DNA of 37,193 nt, from NCBI GenBank assembly GCA_026707745.1, contig JAPOWG010000018.1:1-37193 (forward strand), given 5' to 3'. The number at the start of each line of letters is the position of its first letter. Positions within the stretch are counted from its first letter, which is position 1. The notes beneath the pieces were generated by a model. That model searched no databases, had not been told where the DNA came from, and saw only the letters and a list, made by a program, of their open reading frames with translations. This DNA is from Chloroflexota bacterium (GTDB lineage Bacteria > Chloroflexota > Anaerolineae > Aggregatilineales > Phototrophicaceae). The position numbers and the translations under genes are program-made. This document shows, piece after piece, positions 16,367 through 25,012 of this stretch.

Positions 16367-19300
16367 ATGGCCTATCGCGGCGACGATGAGCCGGAATATA
16401 TCGACGACGATGAATATTTCGACCCGGACGCCTCGGACGGCGGCGATCGGGGCGGGGAAGCTCGTCCGTCGGATGCCCTAAGGCGCGGCTCTTCCAACGT
16501 CTTGGGGGGGAGCGGCTCGCGCAAAGACGCTTTTGACGCCTCCCCTTGGAGTGGTGACGCCCAAGATGACAATTCTTCGTTGGGCGGTTCCAGCGGAGCG
16601 CGCGAGTCCACGCGCGCCCAATCAAACCGCCGCCCCAAGAAGTCTCGCCGGGGCAAAACAAAAGCCGCCAGGGCGCGTGAGAGCGACGGCAAGCGGGATT
16701 CTCGACGACGCGCAAAGGGTTCCCGGGATGGGTCAAACGGCGACAATCGAGCGGAACGCGACAATCAAAAAGGTAGATCCAAACATCGATTCATGAGTCT
16801 GCGATCGCCCTTCCGCAGAAACAAGGGGACTGATGACGCCAAGAAGGATACTCGCCTTCGCGACAAAAACGGCAAGACTAGCAAACTGAAGGCTCTTTCC
16901 GGCCGCGTCGGCAACTGGCGTCAAAGCCTGAAACGAGCTGTACCAGTCGAGGACGCCCGCCCGGAACAACCTGCCGGGCGCTCGGAGGGCAAATCAAGCA
17001 AGCCCTCCATGCGAGCCGCATTTGGCGCTAGCCGCGGCGATACACGCAGGACACGTCGCGAAATCCAGTCTGTCGGCAATTCCCAAGGCCGTTTGGATCG
17101 CGCCGACGCCGACGAGCAACACGCAAGTCCCGGCAGCCACATCCGTCCCAGCAAGGCGCCAATCTTCAAATCAAGCGAATGGCTCGACTTGGATCGGAAG
17201 CTGGATCTGATCGGCGTAGGCCTGGTCTTCGGCGCCATCGTCCTGTTTTTCAGCGCGCTTTCGCGCGAACAGGCTGCGATCGGCGCAGTGCACAAGCTGA
17301 TAGGTCAACTGCTGGGCTGGGGCGCTTTAGCGGTTCCAATCACGATGTTTGCCATCGGCATGTGGCTGATCGTTCGGCATTTTGGCGATCAGGCGCCAAT
17401 GATTGATCCGGTGCGTCTGGCCGGCACATTAACTGCATTCATCGGCGCGTTGGTGTTGTTCCAGTTTGGGGAGTCATTGAGCTATGCCGGCGACAGCAAT
17501 TGCGCGCCAGATTGCGTGCGCGGCTTGGTAGAGCGTTCCTATCTCAGCGGCCGCGGCGGAGGCTTAGTCGGCGGCTGGATATACCAGGTCCTTGTCATCA
17601 ATCTGACCGAAGTGGGTGGGTTTGTGATCATGGCCATGGTCTTGACCTTCGCGACGATGATGATCACGCGCTTGAGCATGGCCGAGTTGGCCACTGTGAC
17701 AATCGGATTCACGCGCGGCATGCGCGACAACATAGCGCAGCGAGCCGCCAGACGGCGCGCGCAACAATTGCAAATGGAAGAGCAAACGAACCTGGCTCGG
17801 CAAGAGGCAAAGGTCCGTGTATCGAAGCCGGAGTCGGCCAAACTATCAGGCTCGGTAGCTGGCATGAACGCCCTGCCCGATCCATCCGGCGATACCATGC
17901 CGATTCCGATCCGACTGCGTGACATGTTTTCCAAGCGCGTCAGTCTCTTGAGAGCCTCCGCAGAATCCAGCGCGGAAGCCGCTGCCCACGAGCTACGGAC
18001 GGCAAGAGCGACCAATGGACAGGGATCGCGCATCTTCGGGCGACTCTTTGGCGGCGGCGCTGGCAGCGTATCGGAAACTCCCAAACATGCCCCAGCGGAC
18101 GATACGAGCGCGGTGACAACTAGCAAACCAAAGGTAAGGCCCAACTGGCGGTCTTACGGAGCCAAGCCCGCGCCGCCGATGAGCGTATCCGGGGCGCCGG
18201 CAGCCCCAATAGAACGACCAACGAAGCGACCACTTGACGAACCCGACATCGCGCCCTTCAAGCGGCAGGAACCGCGGCCCGCATCGGATGATCACGATGA
18301 TGAAAGCGCGCGCTCAGACGATAATACTTGGTCAGTGCCGCGCCCATTGGATTCGCCCAAGCCAAGATCGGATGCGGCACAGGTCATCCGTCCCACAAGC
18401 GACGCCGATGAGCCATCGGAATCCTTCAGCAAACCTGAAGTCCCATCCGAGCAGCTTGACGACCAGTCGGCCGCGTCCGTAGAAAGCGCAACTGAACTCT
18501 CGAGCGCCTTTCCCCAGCCTGTTGAGCCGGCGGAACCAGAAAACCAGACTGTCTCGACCGGACCGACGCAGCGATCACGACCTCGCGTCGATTGGCAGTT
18601 GCCAGATTTCCGCGCATTGCTCACCGGCGGCTCCACTGGCGAAATGGACGAAGAAGTCCTGCTGCAGCAAGCGCAGATAATTGAAGATACGCTGGCCAGT
18701 TTCGGCGCGCCCGGGCGGGTTGTGGAGCTTAATACCGGTCCGGTGATCACGCAGTTTGGCGTCGAACCCGACTATTTGACATCGCGAACCGGCAAGCGCA
18801 GTCGGGTCAAAGTCAGCGCGATCGCCCAGTTGGACAAGGATCTTCAACTGGCGCTGGGGGCCAAGTCGATCCGTGTAGAAGCGCCGGTGCCGGGAAAGGG
18901 CTATGTCGGCATCGAAGTGCCCAATCCGGACTCGGCCATGGTGAGCCTGCGCGACGTCATGGAATCGCGCGGTTTCCAACATGTTGATTCTCCCCTGGCG
19001 ATCGCGCTGGGTATGTCTGTAGACGGCAATCCGGTTTCTGCCGATCTGACGCAGATGCCTCACCTTTTGATCGCCGGTACCACCGGTTCCGGCAAATCCA
19101 AGTGCATCAACGCCATCATTATCAGCATCCTGGCTAACCGATCGCCTGACGATGTCAAATTCATTATGGTTGATCCAAAACGGGTAGAATTGACCGGCTA
19201 CAATGGCTTGCCGCATTTGGTCGCGCCGGTGGTCGTAGAACTCGAAAAGACAGTAGGCGTCTTGCGTTGGGTCATGCGCGAGATGGACGAGCGCTACAAG

Positions 19301-20122
19301 AAGTTCAGCAAAGCCGGCGCGCGCAACTTGATCGATTACAACCACATTCTCGATCCCGAGACGGCGCCGATGCCCTACATCGTTGTGATCATCGACGAAT
19401 TGGCCGACCTGATGATGACCGCGCCCGAAGAAACGGAACGCGCCGTTTCGCGCATCGCGGCTCTTGCCCGCGCGACTGGCATCCATCTGGTGATCGCCAC
19501 GCAACGACCATCCGTCGATGTGGTAACCGGGCTCATCAAGGCCAATTTCCCGGCGCGCATCGCCTTCGCCGTCGCGGGCAGCGTCGACAGCCGCGTTATC
19601 CTTGATCAGCCGGGCGCTGAACGCCTGCTGGGCAAGGGCGATATGCTCTATCTGTCCGGCGACGCGCCGGCGCCCTTGCGCATGCAGGGCGTCTTCGTCT
19701 CCGACGAAGAGATCAATAGCATCAGTCGCTTCTGGAAGCTGCAGAATCTGGGTCTTGCGGAGATTGAACCGATCAGTCTGCCGGCTGAAGCGGGGACCAC
19801 AAACAAGAAACCCAGCAACGGACACGAGTCCGGCGCAGCAAACGTCGAACCACCCAGTCAGGCTTCTTTTTGGGACAGCTCCGCGCAGCGCGACATGACC
19901 GGCACGGCTGGGGGAGATACAGATCCCCAAGAGGATGAGTTGTATCAAACCGCGGTCGATATGGTCCGACGCCTGGAAAAAGCGTCGATCTCGCTCTTGC
20001 AGCGGCGTCTGCGCATCGGTTATACGCGCGCGGCGCGCCTGGTCGATATGATGGAAGAGCGCGGCGTAGTCGGCCCGCCTAAGGAAGGCAGCTCCAAGCC
20101 GCGGGACGTCCTGCCGGAATAA
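16367..20122 (+). CDS. ftsK: DNA translocase FtsK/SpoIIIE
   Basis: A 1251-residue septal DNA pump that moves the chromosome terminus during division. About 270 charged, low-complexity residues come first (RS- and RK-rich). Then come four membrane spans (about res 280-440), a long Ser/Pro/Glu linker (to about 740) and the motor. The alpha/beta parts show GPVITQFGVEPDYLTSRTGK and GYVGIEVPN; Walker A is AGTTGSGKSKC (near 904-914), Walker B is VVIIDELAD (near 1006-1014), followed by ATQRPSVDVVTGLIKANFP. The gamma DNA-reading winged helix (ASISLLQRRLRIGYTRAARL) ends the protein. AAGG seven bases before ATG 16367 favours it over ATG 16364. Confidence 0.95.
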   Translation: MAYRGDDEPEYIDDDEYFDPDASDGGDRGGEARPSDALRRGSSNVLGGSGSRKDAFDASPWSGDAQDDNSSLGGSSGARESTRAQSNRRPKKSRRGKTKAARARESDGKRDSRRRAKGSRDGSNGDNRAERDNQKGRSKHRFMSLRSPFRRNKGTDDAKKDTRLRDKNGKTSKLKALSGRVGNWRQSLKRAVPVEDARPEQPAGRSEGKSSKPSMRAAFGASRGDTRRTRREIQSVGNSQGRLDRADADEQHASPGSHIRPSKAPIFKSSEWLDLDRKLDLIGVGLVFGAIVLFFSALSREQAAIGAVHKLIGQLLGWGALAVPITMFAIGMWLIVRHFGDQAPMIDPVRLAGTLTAFIGALVLFQFGESLSYAGDSNCAPDCVRGLVERSYLSGRGGGLVGGWIYQVLVINLTEVGGFVIMAMVLTFATMMITRLSMAELATVTIGFTRGMRDNIAQRAARRRAQQLQMEEQTNLARQEAKVRVSKPESAKLSGSVAGMNALPDPSGDTMPIPIRLRDMFSKRVSLLRASAESSAEAAAHELRTARATNGQGSRIFGRLFGGGAGSVSETPKHAPADDTSAVTTSKPKVRPNWRSYGAKPAPPMSVSGAPAAPIERPTKRPLDEPDIAPFKRQEPRPASDDHDDESARSDDNTWSVPRPLDSPKPRSDAAQVIRPTSDADEPSESFSKPEVPSEQLDDQSAASVESATELSSAFPQPVEPAEPENQTVSTGPTQRSRPRVDWQLPDFRALLTGGSTGEMDEEVLLQQAQIIEDTLASFGAPGRVVELNTGPVITQFGVEPDYLTSRTGKRSRVKVSAIAQLDKDLQLALGAKSIRVEAPVPGKGYVGIEVPNPDSAMVSLRDVMESRGFQHVDSPLAIALGMSVDGNPVSADLTQMPHLLIAGTTGSGKSKCINAIIISILANRSPDDVKFIMVDPKRVELTGYNGLPHLVAPVVVELEKTVGVLRWVMREMDERYKKFSKAGARNLIDYNHILDPETAPMPYIVVIIDELADLMMTAPEETERAVSRIAALARATGIHLVIATQRPSVDVVTGLIKANFPARIAFAVAGSVDSRVILDQPGAERLLGKGDMLYLSGDAPAPLRMQGVFVSDEEINSISRFWKLQNLGLAEIEPISLPAEAGTTNKKPSNGHESGAANVEPPSQASFWDSSAQRDMTGTAGGDTDPQEDELYQTAVDMVRRLEKASISLLQRRLRIGYTRAARLVDMMEERGVVGPPKEGSSKPRDVLPE

Positions 20123-20188
20123 GGTCAAGCCATCTCCACCTCTTGCCTGACAAATGGAGGCGATGTAGGGGCGTTTGACGGTCAGTGT

Positions 20189-20215
20189 CTACGCGACCTA
20201 CGCGACCTACGCGAG
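20189..20215 (+). repeat. Three tandem 9-bp units (CTACGCGAC)
   Basis: Units at 20189-20197, 20198-20206 and 20207-20215 are identical except for the last base. The array is framed by GGGGCGTTT (20168-20176) and AAACGCCC (20224-20231), which could pair and place the repeats in a large loop, just after ftsK. Confidence 0.7.
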
Positions 20216-20252
20216 CCCGCTGAAACGCCCGCAATTGACAGGTCATTTAGCA

Positions 20253-20284
20253 GGGGTGTCTCACGAGACGCCCCCTATATTTTG
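20253..20284 (+). terminator. Intrinsic terminator after ftsK
   Basis: GGGGTGTCTC (20253-20262) pairs with GAGACGCCCC (20265-20274) with one G-U pair, followed by a T-rich tail (TATATTTT). It should end the ftsK transcript before the aldo/keto reductase gene. Confidence 0.75.
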
Positions 20285-20393
20285 CTAGCTTCATGTAACG
20301 TTCGACATATATTGGTTGCGATTACCTTGAGACGCGGCTGTTTCATCCGCTGCTTTGCGCTACAATACGGCGCGTACAGAAAGGACTTGGCCC

Positions 20394-21368
20394 ATGAAAT
20401 ACGCCCAGATTGATGGCATCGACAAACCAGTCGCGCGCTTGCTGCAGGGCGGCATTATGTTCGGCGACGACCGTGACGACAACTTCCGCCTGCTGGACGC
20501 TTGCTTCGAAAACGGCTTCACCGCCTACGACAGCGCACACAGTTATGGCGCCGGCAGCAGCGAGACAACATTTGGCGACTGGATGGCCGACCGCGGCATT
20601 CGCGACCAAGTGGTCATCTTGACCAAATGCGCCCACCCCGAAGACGGCATCCCGGACCGCGTCAGACCGGAATACATTCGCCGCGACCTGATTGAATCGC
20701 TAGAGCGCCTGCAAACCGACCACATTGAACTGTACCTGCTGCACCGGGACAGCCGCGATTATCCGGTTGGCGAGATCGTCGATGTGCTGAATGAGTTCAA
20801 AGAGAAGGGTCAGATCGGCGTCTTCGGCGGTTCCAACTGGTTGGCGGATCGTGTGCAGGCGGCCAACGAATACGCGGCGGCCAACGGCAAAACAGCCTTT
20901 GGAGCCGTCAGCCCGCAATTCAGCGTCGCCGAGATGATCATGCCGCCCTGGGAAGGCTGCACAAGCGTCAGCGGCGCGCAAGGCGAAGCCGACCGCGCCT
21001 GGTACGACGAAAACGAAATCTCGCTCTTCACCTGGTCGAGCCTGGCCGGCGGCTTCATGACCGGCAAGTTCCGCCGCGATAATCTGGACAGCTTCACCAG
21101 CTATTGGGATACCAATCCCATCGGCGCCTACGCTTACGAGAGCAATTTCCAGCGGCTTGACCGCGTCATTGAGTTGGCTGCCGACAAGGGTCTTTCTCCC
21201 TCGCAAATCTCGGTCGCCTACGTGCTCAGCAATAACCCCCGTTACCACGCCATCGTCGCCAACTGGGAAATTGACCAGATCCCGGACAACGCCGCCGCCG
21301 CCGATCTCCATCTGAGCGCCGCGGAAATCGCCTGGCTTGAGTTGAAAACGGAGGAGAAACCGGCATGA
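20394..21368 (+). CDS. Aldo/keto reductase
   Basis: A 324-residue NADPH-dependent TIM-barrel oxidoreductase. The catalytic tetrad can be seen: YDSAHSYGAG (Asp and Tyr, near res 45-51), VILTKCAHP (Lys, near 77) and LYLLHRDSRD (His, near 113). GVFGGSNW follows as in the family. Substrate cannot be told; the overlap with the next gene suggests a sugar or sugar-derived substrate. The ribosome binding site AGGA (20382-20385) is eight bases before ATG, and a TACAAT at 20361-20366 may be the -10. Confidence 0.92.
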   Translation: MKYAQIDGIDKPVARLLQGGIMFGDDRDDNFRLLDACFENGFTAYDSAHSYGAGSSETTFGDWMADRGIRDQVVILTKCAHPEDGIPDRVRPEYIRRDLIESLERLQTDHIELYLLHRDSRDYPVGEIVDVLNEFKEKGQIGVFGGSNWLADRVQAANEYAAANGKTAFGAVSPQFSVAEMIMPPWEGCTSVSGAQGEADRAWYDENEISLFTWSSLAGGFMTGKFRRDNLDSFTSYWDTNPIGAYAYESNFQRLDRVIELAADKGLSPSQISVAYVLSNNPRYHAIVANWEIDQIPDNAAAADLHLSAAEIAWLELKTEEKPA

Positions 21369-22351
21369 GCGACAAGATTCGCTGGGGTCTGATCGGACTG
21401 GGCTTGATATCGCGCAAGTTCGCCAATGGCTTGGCTTTTGCGCCGGATGCGGAGGTCTACGCCGTCGCCTCCCGATCGCAGGAGAAAGCGGATGCCTTCG
21501 GCGCGGAATTCGGCGCGACCAAATGTTACGGCAGCTACGAAGACCTGGCGAAGGACCCGGATGTGGATGTCGCGTACATTGGAACGCCCCACAATTATCA
21601 CCTTGCCCATACGCTCTTGTGCCTCAAGGCCGGCAGAAACGTACTCTGCGAGAAGCCTTTCGCCGTTAATGCCGGTGAAGCAAAGGTGATGATTGACTGC
21701 GCCCGCGAAAAGAATCTCTTCCTGATGGACGCCTTCTGGACCCGCTTTTTCCCGGCGATGGCCAAACTGCGCGAACTGCTCGCGGACAAGATCATCGGCG
21801 ATGTCATGCTTGTCCAGGCCGACTTTGGCGGTCGTGGCCCAGTCCTGCCGGAGAAACGGCACTTCAATCCCGATTTGGCGGGCGGCGCCTTGCTCGATGT
21901 CGGCTCTTACTGTTTGCAGTTCGCGTCAATGATTTACGGCAAACAACCCCTAGATATAGTCTCCCAAGTCGCCATCGGCGAGACCGGCGTCGACGAACTC
22001 TCGGTAGTCGTGTGCAAATACAGCGACTATGAAATGGCGACTCTCACATCGGCAATCCGCCTGGGCACGCCGCAGGAAGCCCGGATCATGGGCAGCAAAG
22101 GCTATATCGCCATCCCGGATTTCTGGCACCCGAGCGAATTCACAGTCGTACTCTCCGGGCAGGCGCCGGAAACCTTCCGTTTCGACTACGAAGGCGAAGG
22201 CTTCCATTTTGAAGCCATTGAAGTTGGCAATTGCATTCGCGCCGGCTTGACCGAGAGCGCGATTTATCCACTGGACGAAACGCTCGCGATCATGGAGACA
22301 TTGGATCGCATACGCGCCGACTGGGGACTGCGCTACCCCTTCGAGGACTAG
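21365..22351 (+). CDS. Gfo/Idh/MocA-family oxidoreductase
   Basis: A 328-residue NAD(P)-dependent dehydrogenase. The N-terminal Rossmann fold begins WGLIGLGLISRKFANGL, followed by the IGTPHNYHLAHTLLCLKAGR block and the CEKPFAVNAGEA motif with the conserved Lys (near res 97). The C-terminal alpha/beta domain has GGALLDVGSYCLQ, as in the dimeric dihydrodiol dehydrogenase/glucose-fructose oxidoreductase branch. Its ATG overlaps the stop of the aldo/keto reductase (ATGA), so the two are translationally coupled and probably act on the same sugar-type substrate. It ends just before the promoter of the B12 unit. Confidence 0.92.
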   Translation: MSDKIRWGLIGLGLISRKFANGLAFAPDAEVYAVASRSQEKADAFGAEFGATKCYGSYEDLAKDPDVDVAYIGTPHNYHLAHTLLCLKAGRNVLCEKPFAVNAGEAKVMIDCAREKNLFLMDAFWTRFFPAMAKLRELLADKIIGDVMLVQADFGGRGPVLPEKRHFNPDLAGGALLDVGSYCLQFASMIYGKQPLDIVSQVAIGETGVDELSVVVCKYSDYEMATLTSAIRLGTPQEARIMGSKGYIAIPDFWHPSEFTVVLSGQAPETFRFDYEGEGFHFEAIEVGNCIRAGLTESAIYPLDETLAIMETLDRIRADWGLRYPFED

Positions 22352-22362
22352 CCAAATCGCGT

Positions 22363-22391
22363 TTGACATGCCTGGCCGCCTGTGTTATGCT
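22363..22391 (+). promoter_or_regulatory. Strong promoter of the B12 riboswitch operon
   Basis: TTGACA (22363-22368), a 17-base spacer and TATGCT (22386-22391) with an extended TG before it (22383-22384) give the best promoter match in the window. The start would be near 22398, just before the riboswitch. Confidence 0.7.
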
Positions 22392-22412
22392 CGGCGCACG
22401 TACATATTTCTA

Positions 22413-22545
22413 AGACTCGGGTGTGCCTGAACCCGGATGTTCGGCACTAACAGGGAAAGTCGGTGCGAGTCCGACACTGTCGCGCAGCGGTAACTGATCG
22501 TCTCATAAACGTTCAGAAGTCCGAATTCCTGCCCCTGCCTTAGCT
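22413..22545 (+). ncRNA. Cobalamin riboswitch
   Basis: The leader of the btu operon shows the conserved cobalamin aptamer blocks. A 5' stem region GTGTGCCTGAACCC is followed by CAGGGAAAGTCGGTGCGAG (22451-22469), TCCGACACTGTCGCGCAGCG with GGTAACTG, and the 3' block AGAAGTCCGAATTCCTGCC. It binds a B12 form and represses the downstream genes when B12 is abundant. An extra hairpin, GCTCGT (22543-22548) with ACGAGC (22572-22577), links it to the terminator and may be part of the switch. The boundaries are approximate. Confidence 0.9.
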
Positions 22546-22595
22546 CGTAAAACTTTCGCGTCAAAAGGGAGACGAGCGTGGTTAGTGTCACTTAT

Positions 22596-22622
22596 GCCCG
22601 CCGAAACCCGGCGGGCTTTTTT
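22596..22622 (+). terminator. Riboswitch-controlled intrinsic terminator
   Basis: GCCCGCCG (22596-22603), loop AAACC and CGGCGGGC (22609-22616) followed by six Ts make a strong terminator. It lies between the aptamer and btuF, so control is probably by premature termination. The btuF ribosome binding site (GGAGG) is outside the stem. Confidence 0.85.
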
Positions 22623-22674
22623 GATGCAACGATAACCAGCCCCGTTTCCTCCTCTATCCTGAAGGAGGGATAAA

Positions 22675-23868
22675 ATGCATGTCAAGCTTGTTGTTTTCTT
22701 CACCATTCTGATGTTCTTGGTCCCGGCAACGGCGCAGGACGTCAACCTTACCGAGGGTTGCATCACGGACTATAGCCCCGATGTCGACTATTTCCCCGAA
22801 AAAATCGAGATACTGGACGCGGAAAGATTCGCTGTCGCCTATCACAATCATTACAAAGTCGTGAGCGTCAGCGATGCCTACGACGGCGCGCCCGGCTTTA
22901 ACTATGTACTGGTGCAATGTGGTGCGCCCGCGCCTCCGGCAGCCGATTTCGCTGATGGCACGCAATTCATCGAGGTGCCAACCGGCGACATCATCACCCT
23001 TTCCACGACGCAATTGCCCGCTCTAGCGCAGCTTGACCTGCTCGAACATCTGGTGGGCGTCGACAGTGCCTTCTATATCAGCACGGTTGAGGTGGCCGAC
23101 GCAGTTGCCGACGGGCAAATCGCCGAGGTGGGATTCGGCGCGCAGATCAACATCGAGCTGGTGCTGAACCTGGAGCCGCAATTGGTCATGAGCTATGGCT
23201 ACAATCCGGATACCGATGCCCATCCGGTCTTGCTGGATGCCGGCGTCTTCACGGCGCTGGACGCCAGTTGGCGCGAACTGTCGCCACTGGGCCGCGCCGA
23301 ATGGCTCAAATTCACCGCCCTCTTTTACAATCGCGAAGCGGCTGCGACGGAGATATACGACGCTATCGCCTCCGAGTACAAGAATGCGCGGCAAATCGCC
23401 GCAAGCGTATCGGAAGCGAACCGACCGAGTGTACTGATCAACTCATTCCTGGGTTATGCCGATGCCTGGTTCATTCCGGGCCAAGAAACATACGTCGGCA
23501 GGCTTATCCGCGACGCCGGGGGGGAGCTGCTGCTGGCGGAAGAAGGGTCGACCTCGAGCCAGGGCTTGAGCTTCGAAGCTGTCTACGAGGGCGGGCTTGC
23601 GGCGGATGTTTGGCTTGTTGAGACCTTTGGACTTTCGTCTCAAGCGGAGTTGCTGGCGCTCGACAATCGCTTCGGCGATTTTGACGCCTTTCAATCGGGC
23701 GAAGTCTGGAACAACAACGCGGACGAAAACGCCAACGGCGGCAATAACTACTACGAATGGGGCGTGACCAATCCGCACCTGGTATTGGGGGACCTGGTAG
23801 CGATTCTTCACCCGGATTTGTTACCCGAGCGCGAATTTGTCTTTTATCAGAAACTTGCGAGCGAGTAG
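22675..23868 (+). CDS. btuF: Vitamin B12 ABC transporter substrate-binding protein
   Basis: A 397-residue exported binding protein of the cluster A-II/BtuF type. A signal peptide (LVVFFTILMFLVPATA, res 5-20) is followed by a typical helical-backbone fold: STTQLPALAQLDLLEHLVGVD, GFGAQINIELVLNLEPQLVM, LSPLGRAEWLKFTALFYNREA and PHLVLGDLVAILHPDLL. No lipobox cysteine follows the signal. The N-terminal region (res 21-110) is longer than in proteobacterial BtuF (about 270 residues). Corrinoid specificity is inferred from the riboswitch and cobO; by sequence alone a siderophore protein would look similar. The ribosome binding site is AAGGAGG. Confidence 0.87.
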   Translation: MHVKLVVFFTILMFLVPATAQDVNLTEGCITDYSPDVDYFPEKIEILDAERFAVAYHNHYKVVSVSDAYDGAPGFNYVLVQCGAPAPPAADFADGTQFIEVPTGDIITLSTTQLPALAQLDLLEHLVGVDSAFYISTVEVADAVADGQIAEVGFGAQINIELVLNLEPQLVMSYGYNPDTDAHPVLLDAGVFTALDASWRELSPLGRAEWLKFTALFYNREAAATEIYDAIASEYKNARQIAASVSEANRPSVLINSFLGYADAWFIPGQETYVGRLIRDAGGELLLAEEGSTSSQGLSFEAVYEGGLAADVWLVETFGLSSQAELLALDNRFGDFDAFQSGEVWNNNADENANGGNNYYEWGVTNPHLVLGDLVAILHPDLLPEREFVFYQKLASE

Positions 23869-23869
23869 C

Positions 23870-25012
23870 ATGTCGCAGCTGGTTCATAAAAGCCCCCGGG
23901 CATCGTCGGCCATCGTTGAAACGAGACCGGCAGACGCTAGCCAAATCTGGAATCGGCGCCGGTTTGCTGGGGGCGTATCCAGCCTGGATCGGCGCTTCAT
24001 GATTTTGCTGCTGATGACCTTGGCACTGGGAACGCTGCTGCTATTGAGCATGGCGCTGGGTTCGGTATCAATTCCCTTGGATCAGATCTTCTCGGCGCTG
24101 CTTGTTGGCGAGTCAGACTCAACTGCCTGGACGAATATCGTTCTCAAGTTTCGCCTGCCCAAAACGCTGACAGCGATGCTGGCCGGCATGGCCCTGGGCA
24201 TTAGCGGGTTGCTGATGCAAACCTATTTCCGCAATCCCCTGGCGGAGCCTTTTGTGCTCGGTGTCAGTTCGGGCGCCAGCCTGGGGGTCGCTCTGGTGGT
24301 ACTCTCGACCGGCGCCTCCGGTGTGGCGATGATCGCCAGTCTGGGATTCACGGGCGATCTGTTGTTGACGACGGCAGCCGGACTGGGCGCCGGCCTGACC
24401 ATGGGACTGGTTTTGCTGGTTGCGATGAGGGTTCGCAGCAATCTGACCCTGTTGATCCTCGGGCTCATGTTTGGTTATCTGGTGGCGTCGATGGTTAGCT
24501 TGCTGCTCTATTTTGCCCTGCCGGAGCGAATCCAAGCCTATATCAACTGGACTTTCGGCTCATTCAGCGGGGTCACTGTCGAACAGTTGCCGCTACTGGG
24601 GGCCTTTGTCATCGCGGGTTTATTGATCGCGGCGACGTCCGTCAAGCCGCTGAATGCCCTGCTGCTCGGCGAAGACTATGCGCTAAGCATGGGAACAAAC
24701 CTGCGGCGCGCGCGGCTAAGGATCGTGCTTTCGACCGCGCTCCTGGTTAGCGCGGTGACCGCCTTCTGCGGCCCAATCGCTTTTGTCGGCATTGCGGTGC
24801 CCCACCTTTGTCGCGGCATTCTGCGCACATCGGATCATCGAATCCTGTTGCCGGGCACTTGCCTGACCGGCGGCATTGTGGCCTTGTTCGCTTCGCTGAT
24901 CGCAGAGATACCGGGCAATAACCTGGTCTTGCCGCTCAATGTTGTCACCGCGCTGCTAGGCGCGCCCGTGGTGATGCTGGTGATCCTGCGTCAGTTCAGG
25001 GGGCGGCCATGA
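23870..25012 (+). CDS. btuC: FecCD-family B12 ABC transporter permease
   Basis: A 380-residue inner-membrane permease of the BtuC/FecCD family with about ten spans. Typical stretches are KFRLPKTLTAMLAGMALGISG, QTYFRNPLAEPFVLGVSSGA, GEDYALSMG and FCGPIAFVGIAVPHLCR, the last being the loop that contacts the ATPase. An unusual hydrophilic stretch of about 42 residues precedes the first span. The ATG comes one base after the btuF stop; the next gene overlaps its stop. It would work with BtuF and BtuD to bring corrinoids across the membrane. Confidence 0.93.
   Translation: MSQLVHKSPRASSAIVETRPADASQIWNRRRFAGGVSSLDRRFMILLLMTLALGTLLLLSMALGSVSIPLDQIFSALLVGESDSTAWTNIVLKFRLPKTLTAMLAGMALGISGLLMQTYFRNPLAEPFVLGVSSGASLGVALVVLSTGASGVAMIASLGFTGDLLLTTAAGLGAGLTMGLVLLVAMRVRSNLTLLILGLMFGYLVASMVSLLLYFALPERIQAYINWTFGSFSGVTVEQLPLLGAFVIAGLLIAATSVKPLNALLLGEDYALSMGTNLRRARLRIVLSTALLVSAVTAFCGPIAFVGIAVPHLCRGILRTSDHRILLPGTCLTGGIVALFASLIAEIPGNNLVLPLNVVTALLGAPVVMLVILRQFRGRP

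Noticed and set aside
18575..20128. Minus-strand ORF of 517 residues opposite ftsK
   Set aside because: It mirrors the conserved FtsK motor on the other strand; it is a GC-bias shadow with no recognisable motif.
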